NCBI GenBank assembly: GCA_038496675.1
Contig: CM076649.1
Location: 15,185,019 to 15,249,018, forward strand
Reading direction: 5' to 3'
Source: Rachycentron canadum
Taxonomy: Eukaryota > Chordata > Actinopteri > Carangiformes > Rachycentridae
Length of the DNA: 64,000 bases
Shown piece after piece: positions 12,636 to 25,223 of the stretch. The number at the start of each line of letters is the position of its first letter. Within the stretch, counting starts at the first letter, position 1. A program made the translations under genes and the position numbers. Under the pieces are notes generated by a model that did no database searches, was not told where the DNA came from, and was given only the letters and a program-made list of their open reading frames with translations.

Positions 12636-12845
12636 TGCCAAATTGATGAATGAAACACCAGTCTCCATTGACCATATAAATGTATTTATTCTGGGACCAG
12701 AAGACAAAGTCGATATGAGAAAAGCAGAATCTGTTTGACCATTTCTTCTACCACTAGCCTATCATACCAAACTGCAATGAGGACAAGGTCATAGTTGACT
12801 CTTCTCAAAATAACACATTTCACCTCACACAGTTTACAATGATCA
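12636..12845 (-). repeat. Putative 5' LTR of the endogenous retrovirus
   Basis: This is the partner of 7349-7540. The identical blocks are 12679-12695 (17 bases) and 12764-12793 (30 bases), at the same spacing to within a few bases. The minus strand carries AATAAA at 12685-12690; the TATA-like box of the other copy is changed here to GGTATGAT. One base beyond the inner end, the minus strand reads TGGAGG, in the position of a primer-binding site, but its complementarity to a tRNA is unproven. The divergence between the two copies points to an old insertion. Confidence 0.55.
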
Positions 12846-15800
12846 GTCTTCTCCCGTGGTGATCAACAAGCCTTAAGAGTTATTACAAAAGTGATTCAGA
12901 AGTGATTCAGATACATTTCAATAAATCCTACCACGTCAACTTAATGTTAAACACACTTTACTCAAGCGATCACTTCATCATTCCATTTATATGAACCCTC
13001 CTGTGACTAATATACAACATAAAATGCATCTGAGATAACCACAGGAAGAAATTACAGTAGTAAAAGCCTTTAGAACATACAGCGCAGTGTAGCACTTTCT
13101 GTTTTTATTTTGCTACCACAGGCCACTTGTCTCATAGAGTGAAACTAATGTGTCGGTCTCAGGGTATCTGGGCATACATAATTCACAAGAGCACGGTGGT
13201 TAGATGATTGTATCTCAGGCGCGATTTGAACATGTACCATAAAACACTGCCAGCATAGCAGCGTGGTGTATGTCAAACATCAGTGTAAACACTCTATCTG
13301 ATATCTACTTGTTCCTTGCTGTTTTTGGCACATTGTCTCACTGTTGTCCCTTCAAAGGAAATGAATCAAGGAATGGCAAAATGGCGTAATCCCTATGTTA
13401 ATGTACAATGTGAGTATAACTGAAATGTTCCCCTGCCATTCACACTCCCCCACAGCAACACAAAGCTTTCACAAATTTGAATGTTTCAAAACCTGTGATG
13501 GTGCTAAATCTAGCACTTAATGCCTTTATTTGAGCTGTATGTGCCAGGTTTCCCACATACAGATACTTTATTACTTGATACTTGCATTTTTTGGGCAGCT
13601 GCCAGTCCACAGCCCACTGGCTGGAGAGGCAGCATCAAAGATTTTATTGTTTTTTGAGAAGGGACAGCCTGGAGGTAGGTGATGAGTGGGGTCACCCACT
13701 GAAGAAAGCCAAACAGGCTGTCGTGTTTCTCTTGCCTCCACCACTCTGCTTCCAGTGCACGTTTCTCTTGCACCAGTACACAGCTCACACATACATGGGC
13801 ATAAATTCTTGAATATATAAATCCACATGCAGCAAATAAAGACTAATTTACGAACTGTTCACATGCATCCATGAACACATCAGTGAGGCCTTGCATATGT
13901 ATGTACTTGTAGCAAAACAGTACATAAAGAAATCAAGATTTCTAAAGCGAATAAACTTAGATTTATGTATCAGATTCATGAATTATGGATTATGTATATG
14001 TGTTGTTTATGATATTGATGATGTGGAGTGTTTCACTGAGAAAGTGCAACGAGTCTTAACTTTTAGTTTGATTTGAGCCTTAACCTGGACTCTGTTAGGG
14101 ACACTTGATATGAGTGCAATACTGGAGACTTCTGAACATGTGTGTAACTATGAGGCAAATACAACATTTTGTGGCAAATGTGCCAAAAGTCAATGGAAAG
14201 AACAAACAGAAGCAGAATTGCTTTAGGCTGTGTAAGATGAGGGAAGACCTCAGTCAGCCTTGTACAGCTCCCTGCGATCTGGGAGCTGCTGGCTTTAGGG
14301 ACCCCTTTGGCTCTCTGGACTACAAGGTTCTTCCATTGATTTGCTGGTGTTGGAAAGAGCTTCAGTCTAAAGGTCTTATGGATGGTATTGAGGCTACTGT
14401 GCGTTCTTATTCTGATCAGCATGCTCACTAATATTTGGTTCTATTTGAGCCCTTGAGCTGGTTTCACAAAGGCTGACTATGACTTAGTTACAACAAATAC
14501 TCAGATTTCAGACAGACGTCTAAATTCATTTGTTTAGTTCTTAAGTCGACCTGTGGTACAATGAACTCTGGGTAAATTAAGACTTTTTTCAAACTAAAAA
14601 AAATGCAGACTGAGGAACAGCATCCAACCACTGATCTTCATTTATCCCAGCAGAAAATATTTGTCTTTTGGAAGAATTCAAAAGTTACAAGGACCATTTA
14701 TTTGGGAAATTCAGTGAAGAATGAAGCAATAAAAAGATAAACATGAAAAATCTTACCCCTCTCATTGAACTCTCCACAACAATGTTAACAATTTGCAAAT
14801 TATAAGCTTTCCTGTTTTTTAATGTTGGGTGCTACTGATCAGTGTAGATGTCACTGGCTGTTACCATGGTGACATTGGTCTTAGGCCTGAGCTAGCTAAG
14901 GGCAAAGGTGCCTAATGTTTTTGTTTAAAATGAGTCACTTTTCATTTTGCATTAGATTAGAATCTATGCACAGAATACCAGCCCCTTGATCTCCTGCAAT
15001 AAACAGAGTGAAACCTACAAGTAATGCCTGCTGCCTGAAATCCAGTAAGTCCTGATAAATAGCTCAGTTCTTGTTTCAGGGGGATATTTTTGCCCACAAC
15101 ACTGGGTCGTGTCTTGGCTTGGACCCTTTCTGTAAAAGACAACTTTACAGACACCACAGAGAGATCTTTCTTGCAGCTCCCACTGATTCACTAGCCTGTT
15201 TGGATTTGTTTTGGCTGATGCCACTTTGTGTTTCCAGTCCAGAGAGGACAAAGTATGTTATTGGTACAACATTCAGTTACCATTGACTCACTCTGAGAGC
15301 TCGAATCTTCTCAGCTGGTGTCTCAGCAGTCAGTGAAAGCAAGGCGGTGCTTCCATCATATAACTGTCCAGAAGCACAGGAGGGAAAGTTACATGACCTT
15401 AATCTCTCCAGCCTTATAAGAGGAAATCCCGTCCAGCAGCAAAGGGAATGATCTGGTCCTCACCCCAGCTTCTTATTGTGCAGTTTCACTGTTCAGCATG
15501 AGCCCTGCTCAGAGAAGGCTGGAAATTATTACATTTGTCATGTGAAGAGCGGATAACAAAAACATCCCTCCCCACCTGGAGGGTTTTAAGCAGTGTTATG
15601 CTCATTGTGCATTGTTTTCCTGCCTCCGACCTTTATATATTGCTATGCTGTGTCCGAGGAGAGATGTCGGCAATGCTCGCTTGAGACTGCTACGATTTTA
15701 CAGCAGCATATCTACTATTGCCATTTGTTAATAATTTGTCCTCTTCCTTTTACACAGTGTGACCTTTATTGGTGGGGTCATGAACTGATTTTACACAGAA

Positions 15801-18800
15801 GATAAATTTATTTGTAGTAAGAAACTACAAAAACCACATTTCTCTCCTGTCATCCATTCAGACTTGGGTCAGCCTGTTGAACTCTTAAATAATCTCACAA
15901 TGAAAGCCACAACACAATCCTGAATAGAAATGTAAAATGTGAAACTGAGCAAATAATGTCAAACTGATAATGATGATGATAACCTGTTTTCAGATCTCAT
16001 TTGATACATTTAAAGCCACTTAGAGTTCATGAAACAATAAATTCCACCACAGTAGTGCTGCCAAAATTATGATTCATGGGAGACCACCTCATATTTAATG
16101 TTTTTAATCATGTTTACTGGATGCTGTTGCAGAATTCTCCAGGTGTGTAATTGTAATTCTGTGGCTCCTCTAGGTCCTGAACAGAATCTATTTCATGTCT
16201 AATAAACACCTGCCACAAGATTTGATAAAACCCCTCTCAACTAAACCTTTCTAATTAAGAATCATTGCTTTTTGCTTCTCCAGATCAGACTTACATTCAT
16301 TTCTCCTGTTGGTCAGTGGTTGTGGAAACTGTGCCATCTTCCTCTCTGAGCACATTTCTTGCCCACAACAGCTCCTCTCGGGGGAACGACACTCATTCTA
16401 GTCTAGTGGAGTGAGAGCAGAGCCTATGATACACCTCTCACACATAGCAGTAAGGCTGACTATACACCAGGGCCAAAGAGACTAGTGCCTCACCTTTACT
16501 TGACCTTATATGGACTAAGTTGCTCTCAGCAGGCAGAAACCGGGTGCTGCTGCTCCAAAAAGAAATACTCAGTCAGAGCTACGACACAGCCATGGCAGCC
16601 CCCCAGCAGCGGACTGTCAACACTGGACAACTCTGATACAGACAATGACACACACTTCCCCTCAGGGCGGCTGAATGATATTACATGTCAGGTTCAGATA
16701 CAGGTGACGGTCTGTTATAAATAACTAAATGATTATAATACATGTATAAGCACTGACCTGCGAATAAATGGAACGTCATAAAAGTCCAGGGAGTCATTAA
16801 TCACCTCCAGACAACCCCTATATGAAGCTGTATCTGGCTAAATAAATTGTCGATTAACTGCCCAGAGATCAAGCTGATCTATGATTATTTTACAATAGAA
16901 ATGTAATTCTGTTGAAGAGTTTCTGCATGCCGTATAAGTGCCCTTTTTGACTTTCAAAAGAAAGGGCTCCAGGCAAAGGTAATTCATGCCACAGAAGAAA
17001 AAAAGAAACCTGCATCCAGGAGAAAGTATTCTCTAACTCACACCCTACTTTACCTACCTCCTTGTCACACGCACACTGAGGCTTTATTTTACTAGGACAC
17101 AAATCATTCAAGACCAATTTTATATCCCATAATAGCAATATAACTGGCTTGTTACATATGAACAGTGCATTATGATTGATTGTGTAAAATTGTGATCAGC
17201 ATTCATTCAGTCTTTTTCTGTTTTTTTTCACGCGTTCAGGAACATGAGAGGCATTTATCAGCATGCTTTGGGCACCATGCAGACTGAATGGCTGACAGTC
17301 CATTGCAGAAAACATATTCACATTCACATTCAAAGCCACACCTGTGGATATATAAATGCAGTGAGAAGAAAACTTCACAAGCCCCAAGCATTCTTGTTGT
17401 GAGGCAGCCTCTGCACGACTGTGAGCTTTCATGAAATCAAATACATACATCATTGTTGTCACTTCACAGACATGCAGATTGTTGCTTGGTTACATTGGGT
17501 AGATATGTTCGGGTTTAGATACACTATTGTTTTATCACTAATAGGCTTTCTAGGATGTTTGGAAGATTATGTAATGACAGATATCATGACAGAATGCAAA
17601 TAAGATGGTTATGTACGGATGTATGTCATTACATGGATTCTTTTTTTTTTTTCATGCTGTGAGTTTGTGTGCTGTACTTTGAATGGGGGAAAGATGCTTT
17701 CATTTTTTTTTAAGGTGTAAATCTCCTTTACTTGTGCCTGAGGTGTGGAACAGAGAATTTAAATGTTTCAGCAAAAAAGGATATAGAGCTGGAACATTAT
17801 ACAAGGTTGTAGAAAAGAGGCAGGATCCTCCAGGCACTTGGTAATGTTCTGACCCAATGTAAATCCATCAGTGCCATTTGGCTAATGAACTGATCTATGA
17901 TTTACATTGTCAGTGGAGCCCGTTTCCTGCCGCGGCCTCTCGCAAAGTGCTGACAGCACCTCTCTGTATTCAGCAGCCCCTTTGTGTTATTGTGAGTAAG
18001 CTGATTTGTGTTATTCATCTTAAATCCCCGATCCAGGCTGGTTGTCAGTTGATAACTTTGGGTCACACACACACATACAAAAGGAGGCGAAATACTTTGG
18101 GGGAGAAGTTTTATCACATAAAACCAATTACTGAGCTACTCTGGGTCTGGGCGTTTGCATACAGAGCTTGTGTTTATGTACATAATTCATGATGCATAAT
18201 GGAGATGCCTTATGTAGCACATACAATATCCAAATATATGTATCACTTTTTGAAACTTTACTAGGGCATTATTACAATAGATTGATTGATTGACTGCTAA
18301 TCCTAGAAAAGAGAGATCATCCTGATTTCCATTCAGAAAGTAAATCCCTGTGAGCTCCTTGGTCTCTGCTCATGTGATCCCAAGGTGTAATAGAAGAATG
18401 TAAGAGCTGTGGGACATCTGTAGCATAAAGTGAACACCTTGAGGTTTAATGAGGCTTAATGTTGCAGATGCATATCTCCCGCTGTGTGATGTCCACTTCC
18501 ACATCCTGGAACTCTTGCAGTGGGAAAAGAGGAAAATGGGAGTGGAAAGTGAATACATAAAAAAAAAAGTGCAACTCTGACACAATAACATCAAATGTCT
18601 TCAGCATCAGATGTTTATTACTCACAATTAAATATAAAATAATAGAACTGCTCAGTCTCATATAGATCACTAAGCATATCAACTATACAGATGTTTGCTA
18701 TAAGATAGCTGGCACTGGAGGGTAGTCAGCGAACAATGTACACATTTTATGTGTGAGAGTTTAAATTCTGTGTTTCTTCCTTTTGCCTTCCTCCTCTCCT

Positions 18801-19685
18801 TTTTTTCTCTTGTCTGGGGATTCCTAGAGCTCTGGGGTTTTTTAAGGTTTAATGTGCATATGTGTATATATGTTTTCATCTCACTTCACATTGGGGAATT
18901 AGCCTCTACCCATCTAGTCTCTCCACTGACCAACTGTCATCATGTCACATCTAAATTTCAACTCGTCCCAGTTTCAAACATTCACTACAAGCTTGGCACA
19001 GTTTTCACCACAATTAAAATATTGGTAATAATGTACATGTTTCCATTACTTAGATCAGTTATGATTTTCTGTCCCACTCAGTATTAACAAATCTAATGTA
19101 ATATAAACACGGCACCATGCATCTGAATTCAACAATGATCATTCTGCATACGAGTCAATCAATGTGGCGTCACCGAGTTTGTTGTTGAGTCATAGGCTAT
19201 GATGCTGACAGAATCTATCACTTTACTAATGGTTAGTTGTGATGCTGAAGAGACAGTCTTTTATTAAGAGCTCCAGGTGGCTTACACCTTCTTTCAGAAG
19301 GAACCAGGCAATGAAAATGTTGCTCTAATGGAATCCATGGTATTGAAAGATGTGATTGGTAAGCACTTAAATAATTGTACCCATCCCGATGAAAACATCT
19401 ATTGTTAACGCTTGAGCCCACACATACATGTGCATATGCATTTTATAAATACATAGTATACATAATGGTTTGGCAGTTTGAATATACTGTCACCATAACC
19501 ACACAGCTTTGACTACTGCCCAACCAAATCCACCTTGGTTAAAATCAGTCAAATAAACATGAAGAAACAAACACATCCAATGTGTCTGACAGGAATAAAT
19601 TCAGTGTAATAAATTCTAATGACATAAGAAAAGTATAGACACACAATTAGGCTGCCACAGACATAATATCACATATATCATACAC
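12846..19685. other. Non-coding, no gene recognised
   Basis: Several overlapping open frames occur on both strands around 13510-13828 and 14063-14431, but none carries a domain motif or a convincing exon context. A stretch at 15300-15560 and one at 16440-16720 are less AT-rich than their surroundings and may be conserved non-coding or decayed repeat DNA. A T run lies at 17641-17652 and a short CA run at about 18062-18075. Confidence 0.55.
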
Positions 19686-20037
19686 TGTCACGAACTGGTC
19701 ATGACAAAAGAAGGGGAAATACATACAGTTGAACTTGAGATAAATAATAGATTTTATTTATTTACACACACAAAAAAAAGAGCCAAACATATCAACTAAA
19801 TGTATGAAATAGACAGTAAGGTCTGTAGTGCTAGTGGGTGGATGTATGAAAGTGTGGTGCTATATGGTGTAAACTAAAGAGTACAATCAAAGCAAAGCAA
19901 ACAAAATAAAAGAAACCATGTGGTGCAAGGGGGAGGCCCAGCAATAAGGACCTCAATAAAGACAAAATAATCAGCAAGACCAAGGCAAAGCTATCCTTGA
20001 GGCCACGGCAGAGCCCTAGGGGTGTCAAAACCTGACA
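19686..20037 (-). repeat. LTR-like teleost repeat, probable solo LTR
   Basis: The segment starts TGTCACGAAC and ends CCTGACA, so its termini are short inverted repeats beginning TG and ending CA. Read on the minus strand it has the composition of a teleost LTR: a pyrimidine-rich left part, then AATAAATAAA near the far end (plus-strand TTTATTTATTT at about 19753-19763), then a short end part closing with CGTGACA. No matching target-site duplication was found beside these ends, so the exact limits or the class may be wrong. Confidence 0.5.
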
Positions 20038-20521
20038 GATCATCTGACTCTGTGTTTCTTGTTCTGGCAGATTTTTAAATGATAAAACTGCATGATCTCA
20101 CTGTGCCTTGGTTATTTAGAGGTTAACATGCATTCAAAAACGTTATATCCATGGTATGATTCCAGGCAGTTCCTGTTATCCTACACTACTGACTAAAGTA
20201 AAATTAAATAAATAGAGAGTTCAAGTATTACCAATAGAGAGCTAAAGTGAAACCAGCACTGTTGCATTCTGTTCCAGAAATAAAAAAAACTCATCAAATT
20301 CCCACTTGTACTCCCACATTTGTAACAATGTTAATCGAAGCTAAAAACTAAACTTCCTTGGAACAGAACATTTCTCAACACTATGTGAAGTGGCTTCTTT
20401 CTAGATGAGGACAAAAGTTTCTAGAATAATGGTCTAATATCATTGCTGACTGTTTCTTTATTTCTTTGGCCTTTAACAAACAATATTTCACATAAGCCTT
20501 CGACTTTTGTAGGCATATCAC

Positions 20522-20556
20522 GCCTGAAAGATAGATAGATAATCTATCTATCAGGC
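20522..20556. repeat. Hairpin made of an inverted GATA repeat
   Basis: An 11-base GATA-phase arm (20530-20540) faces its exact reverse complement (20542-20552) across one base. Flanking GCCT (20522-20525) and AGGC (20553-20556) also pair, after a 4-base bulge. It lies 5 bases left of a long GATA array, so a short part of the microsatellite exists in inverted orientation. Confidence 0.85.
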
Positions 20557-20561
20557 ATGAT

Positions 20562-20621
<60 letters not shown>
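20562..20621 (+). repeat. (GATA)15 microsatellite
   Basis: There are fifteen uninterrupted GATA units. It is followed to about 20700 by AT-rich simple sequence of AATAAC and AATAAT type. Such arrays are length-variable in fish populations. Confidence 0.97.
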
Positions 20622-20624
<3 letters not shown>

Positions 20625-21574
20625 AAATTATAATAACAATAACAACAACAATAATAATTAAAATAATAAAATTAATTAACAAATGTTTATTAAAAACGAT
20701 ATAATTAAATATCTTGAATATCTTGAATATCTTACAGAGAAATGGGAGTGAGAATGAGGATGATGAGGCATATTAGCAAAATAAACCCTATCCATACTTG
20801 GGCCACAAGCTTGTGTTTCTTCCGGCCCCATATAATGACCAGAACCTACCCAGATATAGAAGTTTATGGATCAGGACCTGAGCACCCAAGGACCTGAGAT
20901 CAGACGACTGCTAAAAAACTGTAAGAATTACTTTAATAGATTTTATGTATCGGAACAAAATCAAGTTGACAAGATGACAAGTACACAGGTGGCTATTTTA
21001 TTTTGATTTTTTTCATGCTCACAATGTAATTATTGTTTAACTTTGTTAAAATCACATTAGTTTCCTCCAACCCAACATGTACTGTAATAGATGGTGATTT
21101 GTCTCAGAATATGGAAAATAAAACTCATACAGACATATATGTATACATATGTATATATATACATATGTAACTCAACATAGGACCTTGGATGCAATAAACT
21201 GTAATTATCTTTTAGGTTTAAAAGCAAAAGAATATAAGTTTTCTAATTTTTGTTATGAGAGACTGCCTGACTACCACATGTTAAATAATTTTTTCAGATA
21301 TACACTTCGTAATTTAATTTTTTTTGAATGGCAAGTAAAAGCTCAAGGCCAACATCAATAATTCCACTTCTTTGCTTTCCCAAGGCAGAGAGAGAGAAAT
21401 GTGTGTGTTTCCATATGATATTGTCCTCAGGTCTGATTTTATGTGGCATTTCTTATTGATTGTTTAGTCTTCACCCACAGAAACATGGCAATGAAAGTTA
21501 ATGATGTGTACCTGGTCCTCCTACAACACTATTAATTATTTTTAGACTGGGTGGCCAGTTCATGGTGTGAAACA
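20622..21574. other. AT-rich non-coding
   Basis: The interval starts with simple A/T/C repeats (to about 20700). It includes a TATGTATACATATGTATATATATACATATG stretch near 21137-21168, which is locally palindromic. No gene or known repeat was recognised. Confidence 0.5.
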
Positions 21575-22396
21575 TCACATTTTGTTATGTTGCAGCCTCA
21601 TATCTTTTCCCTTCATCAATTTACACTCAATATCCTGTAATGACGAAGCAAAGACAGAATTTTTTGGGAAATTTATTTAAATTTTTACATTGACAGATGT
21701 CAATGCTCAGCTCAGCTCTCTCCCATTTCTGTGGATCATGTTTGGGTTGTTTCTACACATTGACTGGAGTCTATTTATGGTTAATTTCATTGATTGGGCG
21801 TGATTTGGAAAGGCAAACATCTGCATATGTGTTTAGAGAAAGAGTTGTATCAAGGCACAGATCTGAGGAAGGCGACATTAATGTTTCTGCTAAATGGTAG
21901 AGTATTTGAATAACCACAGGTCGTCCTAGAGCCTGGCCAAATTGAGCAATCAGTGAAGAGGGGCCTTGGTAAGGCAGGTGTCCAAGAACATGATTGAATG
22001 TGAAAATGGAAGAAACTTTGTGAAGACCAATCATCATAGCACTTTCACCAATGTGGGCTTTATGGCAGAGTGGCCAGACTGAAGTCTCTCCTCAGTGAAA
22101 GTTCACAACAGGGCAAAGACCCATATAGCACACAGCCAGGTTGACACTTTGGCTTAAGGACACACTGATTTGAACCCTTGACAACTCTAGAGAGAACTGA
22201 AAATGACTGAATTGCTATCTACTGACAGTCTTCATCCAACCTGACACAGCTTGAGAGCATCTGCAAAGAAGAAAGACTGAAAATCCCCAAATCCAGGTGT
22301 GCAGAGCTTGTCATACCTAAGAAGACTTAATGCTTTAATCACTGCAACTGTGCTTCAACCAAGTGCTAAGAAAATGTTTTGAATTCTTATGTGTAT
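21575..22396 (+). mobile_element. Tc1-like DNA transposon fossil 1, internally deleted
   Basis: The left part matches the terminal region of a well-known fish Tc1 family: CATTTTGTTATGTTGCAGCC, then TCATCAATTTACACTCAATA and a T/A-rich stretch. Decayed plus-strand transposase sequence follows. Around 21935-21985 it resembles the GxAxGQ...EGPW.GR catalytic-core region, and around 22050-22080 the LYGRVAR region. At 22240-22370 is the C-terminus (SNLTQLESICKEE...ISKPKSRCAEL-like, then ..ASTK.). Parts of the middle are missing, several stops are present, and the right terminal repeat is lost after GAATTCTTATGTG. A complete element would encode about 340 residues with a DDE catalytic triad; this copy is dead. 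Confidence 0.8.
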
Positions 22397-22476
22397 TCAT
22401 CATTGTTCATTTGGTAAAAGGCAACACCTACTCTACTTGGGATCTATGTAACATACATAATGCATATGCTTTCATA

Positions 22477-23047
22477 TACAGTAATTTGCAAAATACAGGA
22501 AATATGTATGCAGGATTAAAAAATAGAAAAAAAAATCAGAAAAAACAACTGCTTTAGGCCCAAGAGCGTGACCTCCTTACACTTGAGCAATAGCAGGAAC
22601 CTGGCTCTTAAACCTAAATGGAATGGAGCCATAATTAATGTCATTGCTAACACCTGTATTTATATTTGACTATTTCATGTCAAAATGATGCTGTGAAAAA
22701 GGTCCATTACACCAGACATGTTTGAGCATTACATACACATGTTGTATGAGTTTAACTCAGTGGAAGCTGCTAATACGTATAAGACCAACTTTCACATCAT
22801 TCCATTCAAAATGCCATAGATCACATAATTTGGCAAATATCAAATCATAATTTAGCATCAGCAAGGCCATGCTCAAAGGGAAATCAGCAAACCAACTGGA
22901 TAATTTTTTAAAATACTACTACACATTTCCTGTATTTTCTGGTTGTATTCTAATAGAGAGACTGAAAAATAATTATATATTATATAATTATATTATATAT
23001 AAAACAACAAATCTAAGGGTGCCCTGAGACTTTTGCACAGTACTGTA
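22477..23047. mobile_element. Non-autonomous Tc1-like element with terminal inverted repeats
   Basis: The left end reads TACAGTAATTTGCAAAATAC and the right end, reverse-complemented, reads TACAGTACTGTGCAAAAGTC. They share TACAGTA, GCAAAA and CAGG in register, and both are bounded by TA, the Tc1/mariner target. The right end is the familiar ACTTTTGCACAGTACTGTA of fish Tc1 elements. The interior of about 520 bp shows no transposase and includes an AT palindrome at 22971-22989. This fits a MITE-like or heavily deleted element mobilised in trans. Confidence 0.6.
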
Positions 23048-23704
23048 TATTATCAAATAAAATTTACGTCACTAAACAGAGAAAAAAATTGAGTGTAAAA
23101 CAACAGACAGTTCTCACCCTCAATGGTTGCCATCTTGGCCACGCAATGGAAGAGGAGGGACATATCAAGAAAGGAAGGAGGACACAATCAACATCAACAG
23201 CAGTGTAATTTCCCCATGGGCACATACAGGAAAGGAAAATCTTCAGACAGTCAGTCATGGGCAACAATCATGGTTACTTTTTGCAATCAACCTTTCCAGT
23301 GAGTGCACACTGTCTGTGTTTGATTTGGGACAACATTTCCTTGTCGAAATTCATGCTCAGTGCCAGTGAGTATACTCTATACACAACGCACTACATGTAT
23401 ATGGACTAAAGTATCTGCGACACAGTGTCCATGTGAAAGTTAACTGTTAGCACACTGACAGGCACAAACACACTGAGAGAAACAAAGAGCTGCCAGCATC
23501 ATGGCCCATGATGCTTGCCAGTGTCATTGTCAAGTAACAGCCTTAACAATGTCACTGCACATTGACACACAAGTAGACCAATCAGTGTTGAATTCAGACG
23601 CATGGTACATTGTTTATGTTTTTACATTGGATTAGGTAATAATGATAATAATAATAATGATAAATGTGTAAACATTGGAAACAGTTTCTTAATGAATATT
23701 GAGT
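23048..23704. other. Non-coding spacer
   Basis: No gene is recognised. A short ATA/GATAATA simple repeat lies at about 23637-23662. Confidence 0.5.
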
Positions 23705-24215
23705 TTACAGCTTAAAACCGGGCCAATCCTGGCCAAACTGGGACAGAGAGGACAATCTTATTGTAATAGATATTCCTGTTCCCATTTTTCAAATTGCATT
23801 TTTAGTGTGTTTAGTGTTCTGCCATGAAAGTTGCCTGTCAGTGATGATCCCTAGAAGTTTAGCTTCAATGACCCCCTCAGCTGTGCTTGGTGGAGATATA
23901 TGACTTGTTTCTTGATTTAGTGCAATACTTGAGCCAAGGACATTGAATTTAGTCTTAGAGACATTCAAAAATTCAACTCATTCCCACCGTTTGATGACAT
24001 ATACACTGTGGAATCATCAACAGACACACCACCCCACACATTACTGTTCTCACATTAGAAAACTATGTTACATAAGATAAGACGCTCCTCATTTAGGTAG
24101 AGGTCAAAGCATTAAAACCATAAGCAGCAAGTTTAATGAAAACCCAAGAGTCAACAGACCCACTTATACAAAAATGAGTGCCATCATTGATGATATCAAT
24201 GTGATATTTAGTGGG
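23705..24215 (-). mobile_element. Non-LTR retrotransposon reverse transcriptase fragment
   Basis: The minus strand keeps the C-terminal half of a LINE reverse transcriptase in decayed form. A VSVDDSTVYMSS stretch (about 23998-24033) stands where the catalytic (Y/F)xDD-S-x-(L/V)-Y motif is found. It is followed by LNVSKTKFNVLGS-like residues (about 23925-23985), then AKLLGIITDRQLSWQ (about 23820-23868) and a KMGTGISI-like block. This order is characteristic of the fish LINE family in which an ADDSTLY motif precedes a KLLG...LSW motif. Frameshifts and stops are present and the rest of the element is absent, as usual for a truncated copy. Confidence 0.8.
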
Positions 24216-25113
24216 TATTTAGAGTATTGAGTATAGTTTGAATGGAAAAATGAATTTAAATGATTTTATGCTGCTATATAAAAAAAGTATGAAAAATTGA
24301 AATATTTTCTGAATCCACTGTAGACAGACAGGCAGAAATGTGAATTGTAATGTACTGTATGCATGTGTATTGCTGTAGCAACTGTATAACCCAGACAGAT
24401 GGATCTGTGATGAGGGAGTGAGGGAATCCTAACTAAATTTGGAGGTAGTGGCAGATGCTCCACTGTCTGCCAAATGTCTCCAAAGAGACCTGTCTAGAAG
24501 GGTGGGAGAGGGGTCTGGGTGAGTGTTGAGATTTAGTGTCTGATGGCATGTATTTTGCATGTTCTGGTGGTGAGTTAGCAAGCTCTTCCCACCATTGCTA
24601 CGTCCTGCTGTCCTGTCATTTTCAATGCTTCTCCAGCTGCAACACCATCGCGTCTACCTTCACACACTCACAGCCAGTCAGACACAGCTCCATGTTTCTC
24701 ATCAGAGCCTCAGGGATAAATGGTCCTAAGTGTTGACAATAGTTGTAATTTTATAAAGAGGGTGAGGAACTGTGTCTCTTTATTCAGCTAACCTGATTAC
24801 AGGTCTTCTCTTTGCCTGTGTGAGTACACAGTGTAATCTAAAAGCAACACCTGGGCCACTAGGCGATGCAAAATAGACGCCATGCCAAAGTACTGGCATA
24901 CCCCCAAAATATATTAAGGTGGACTATTCAGGTCTGTCCTGACCTTGGGGAGATGTGCATACTGGTTTCTGCTCTCTGAGAATCAAGCTGAATACAGTCT
25001 TTTATTACAGAGTCATTGTGAAATGTGTAATGTATGTTAATCCATCCAGAACTGGGAAGGAGGAGAACCAGGTTCTGAAGAGACAAAGTGATTGTGTTAT
25101 GAGTGATGGAAAC
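24216..25113. other. Non-coding spacer
   Basis: Only short open frames without motifs are present. No repeat was recognised. Confidence 0.5.

Positions 25114-25223
<110 letters not shown>

Larger units (their letters stand above)
7349..12845 (-). mobile_element. Decayed endogenous retrovirus, probable outline
   Basis: Two similar segments of about 200 bp lie in the same orientation at 7349-7540 and 12636-12845, and minus-strand retroviral pol remnants lie between them (8788-10415). This is the order expected for a minus-strand provirus with the 5' LTR on the right and the 3' LTR on the left. Both repeats begin TG and end CA at aligned positions, and both carry a polyadenylation signal on the minus strand. 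The gag region (about 10420-12630) and the integrase and envelope region (about 7990-8780) cannot be recognised. Later insertions are a LINE tail in pol and a SINE on the 3' side. Many stops, frameshifts and deletions show it is inactive. Pol is the firm part; the outline is inferred. Confidence 0.55.

Noticed and set aside
13510..13828. Overlapping frames of 76-92 codons on both strands
   Set aside because: Openness on both strands at once argues for composition rather than coding; no motif seen.
16485..16724. 79-codon frame in a less AT-rich segment with a possible donor after CAGATACAG
   Set aside because: The residues are not recognisable and there is no acceptor supporting an exon.
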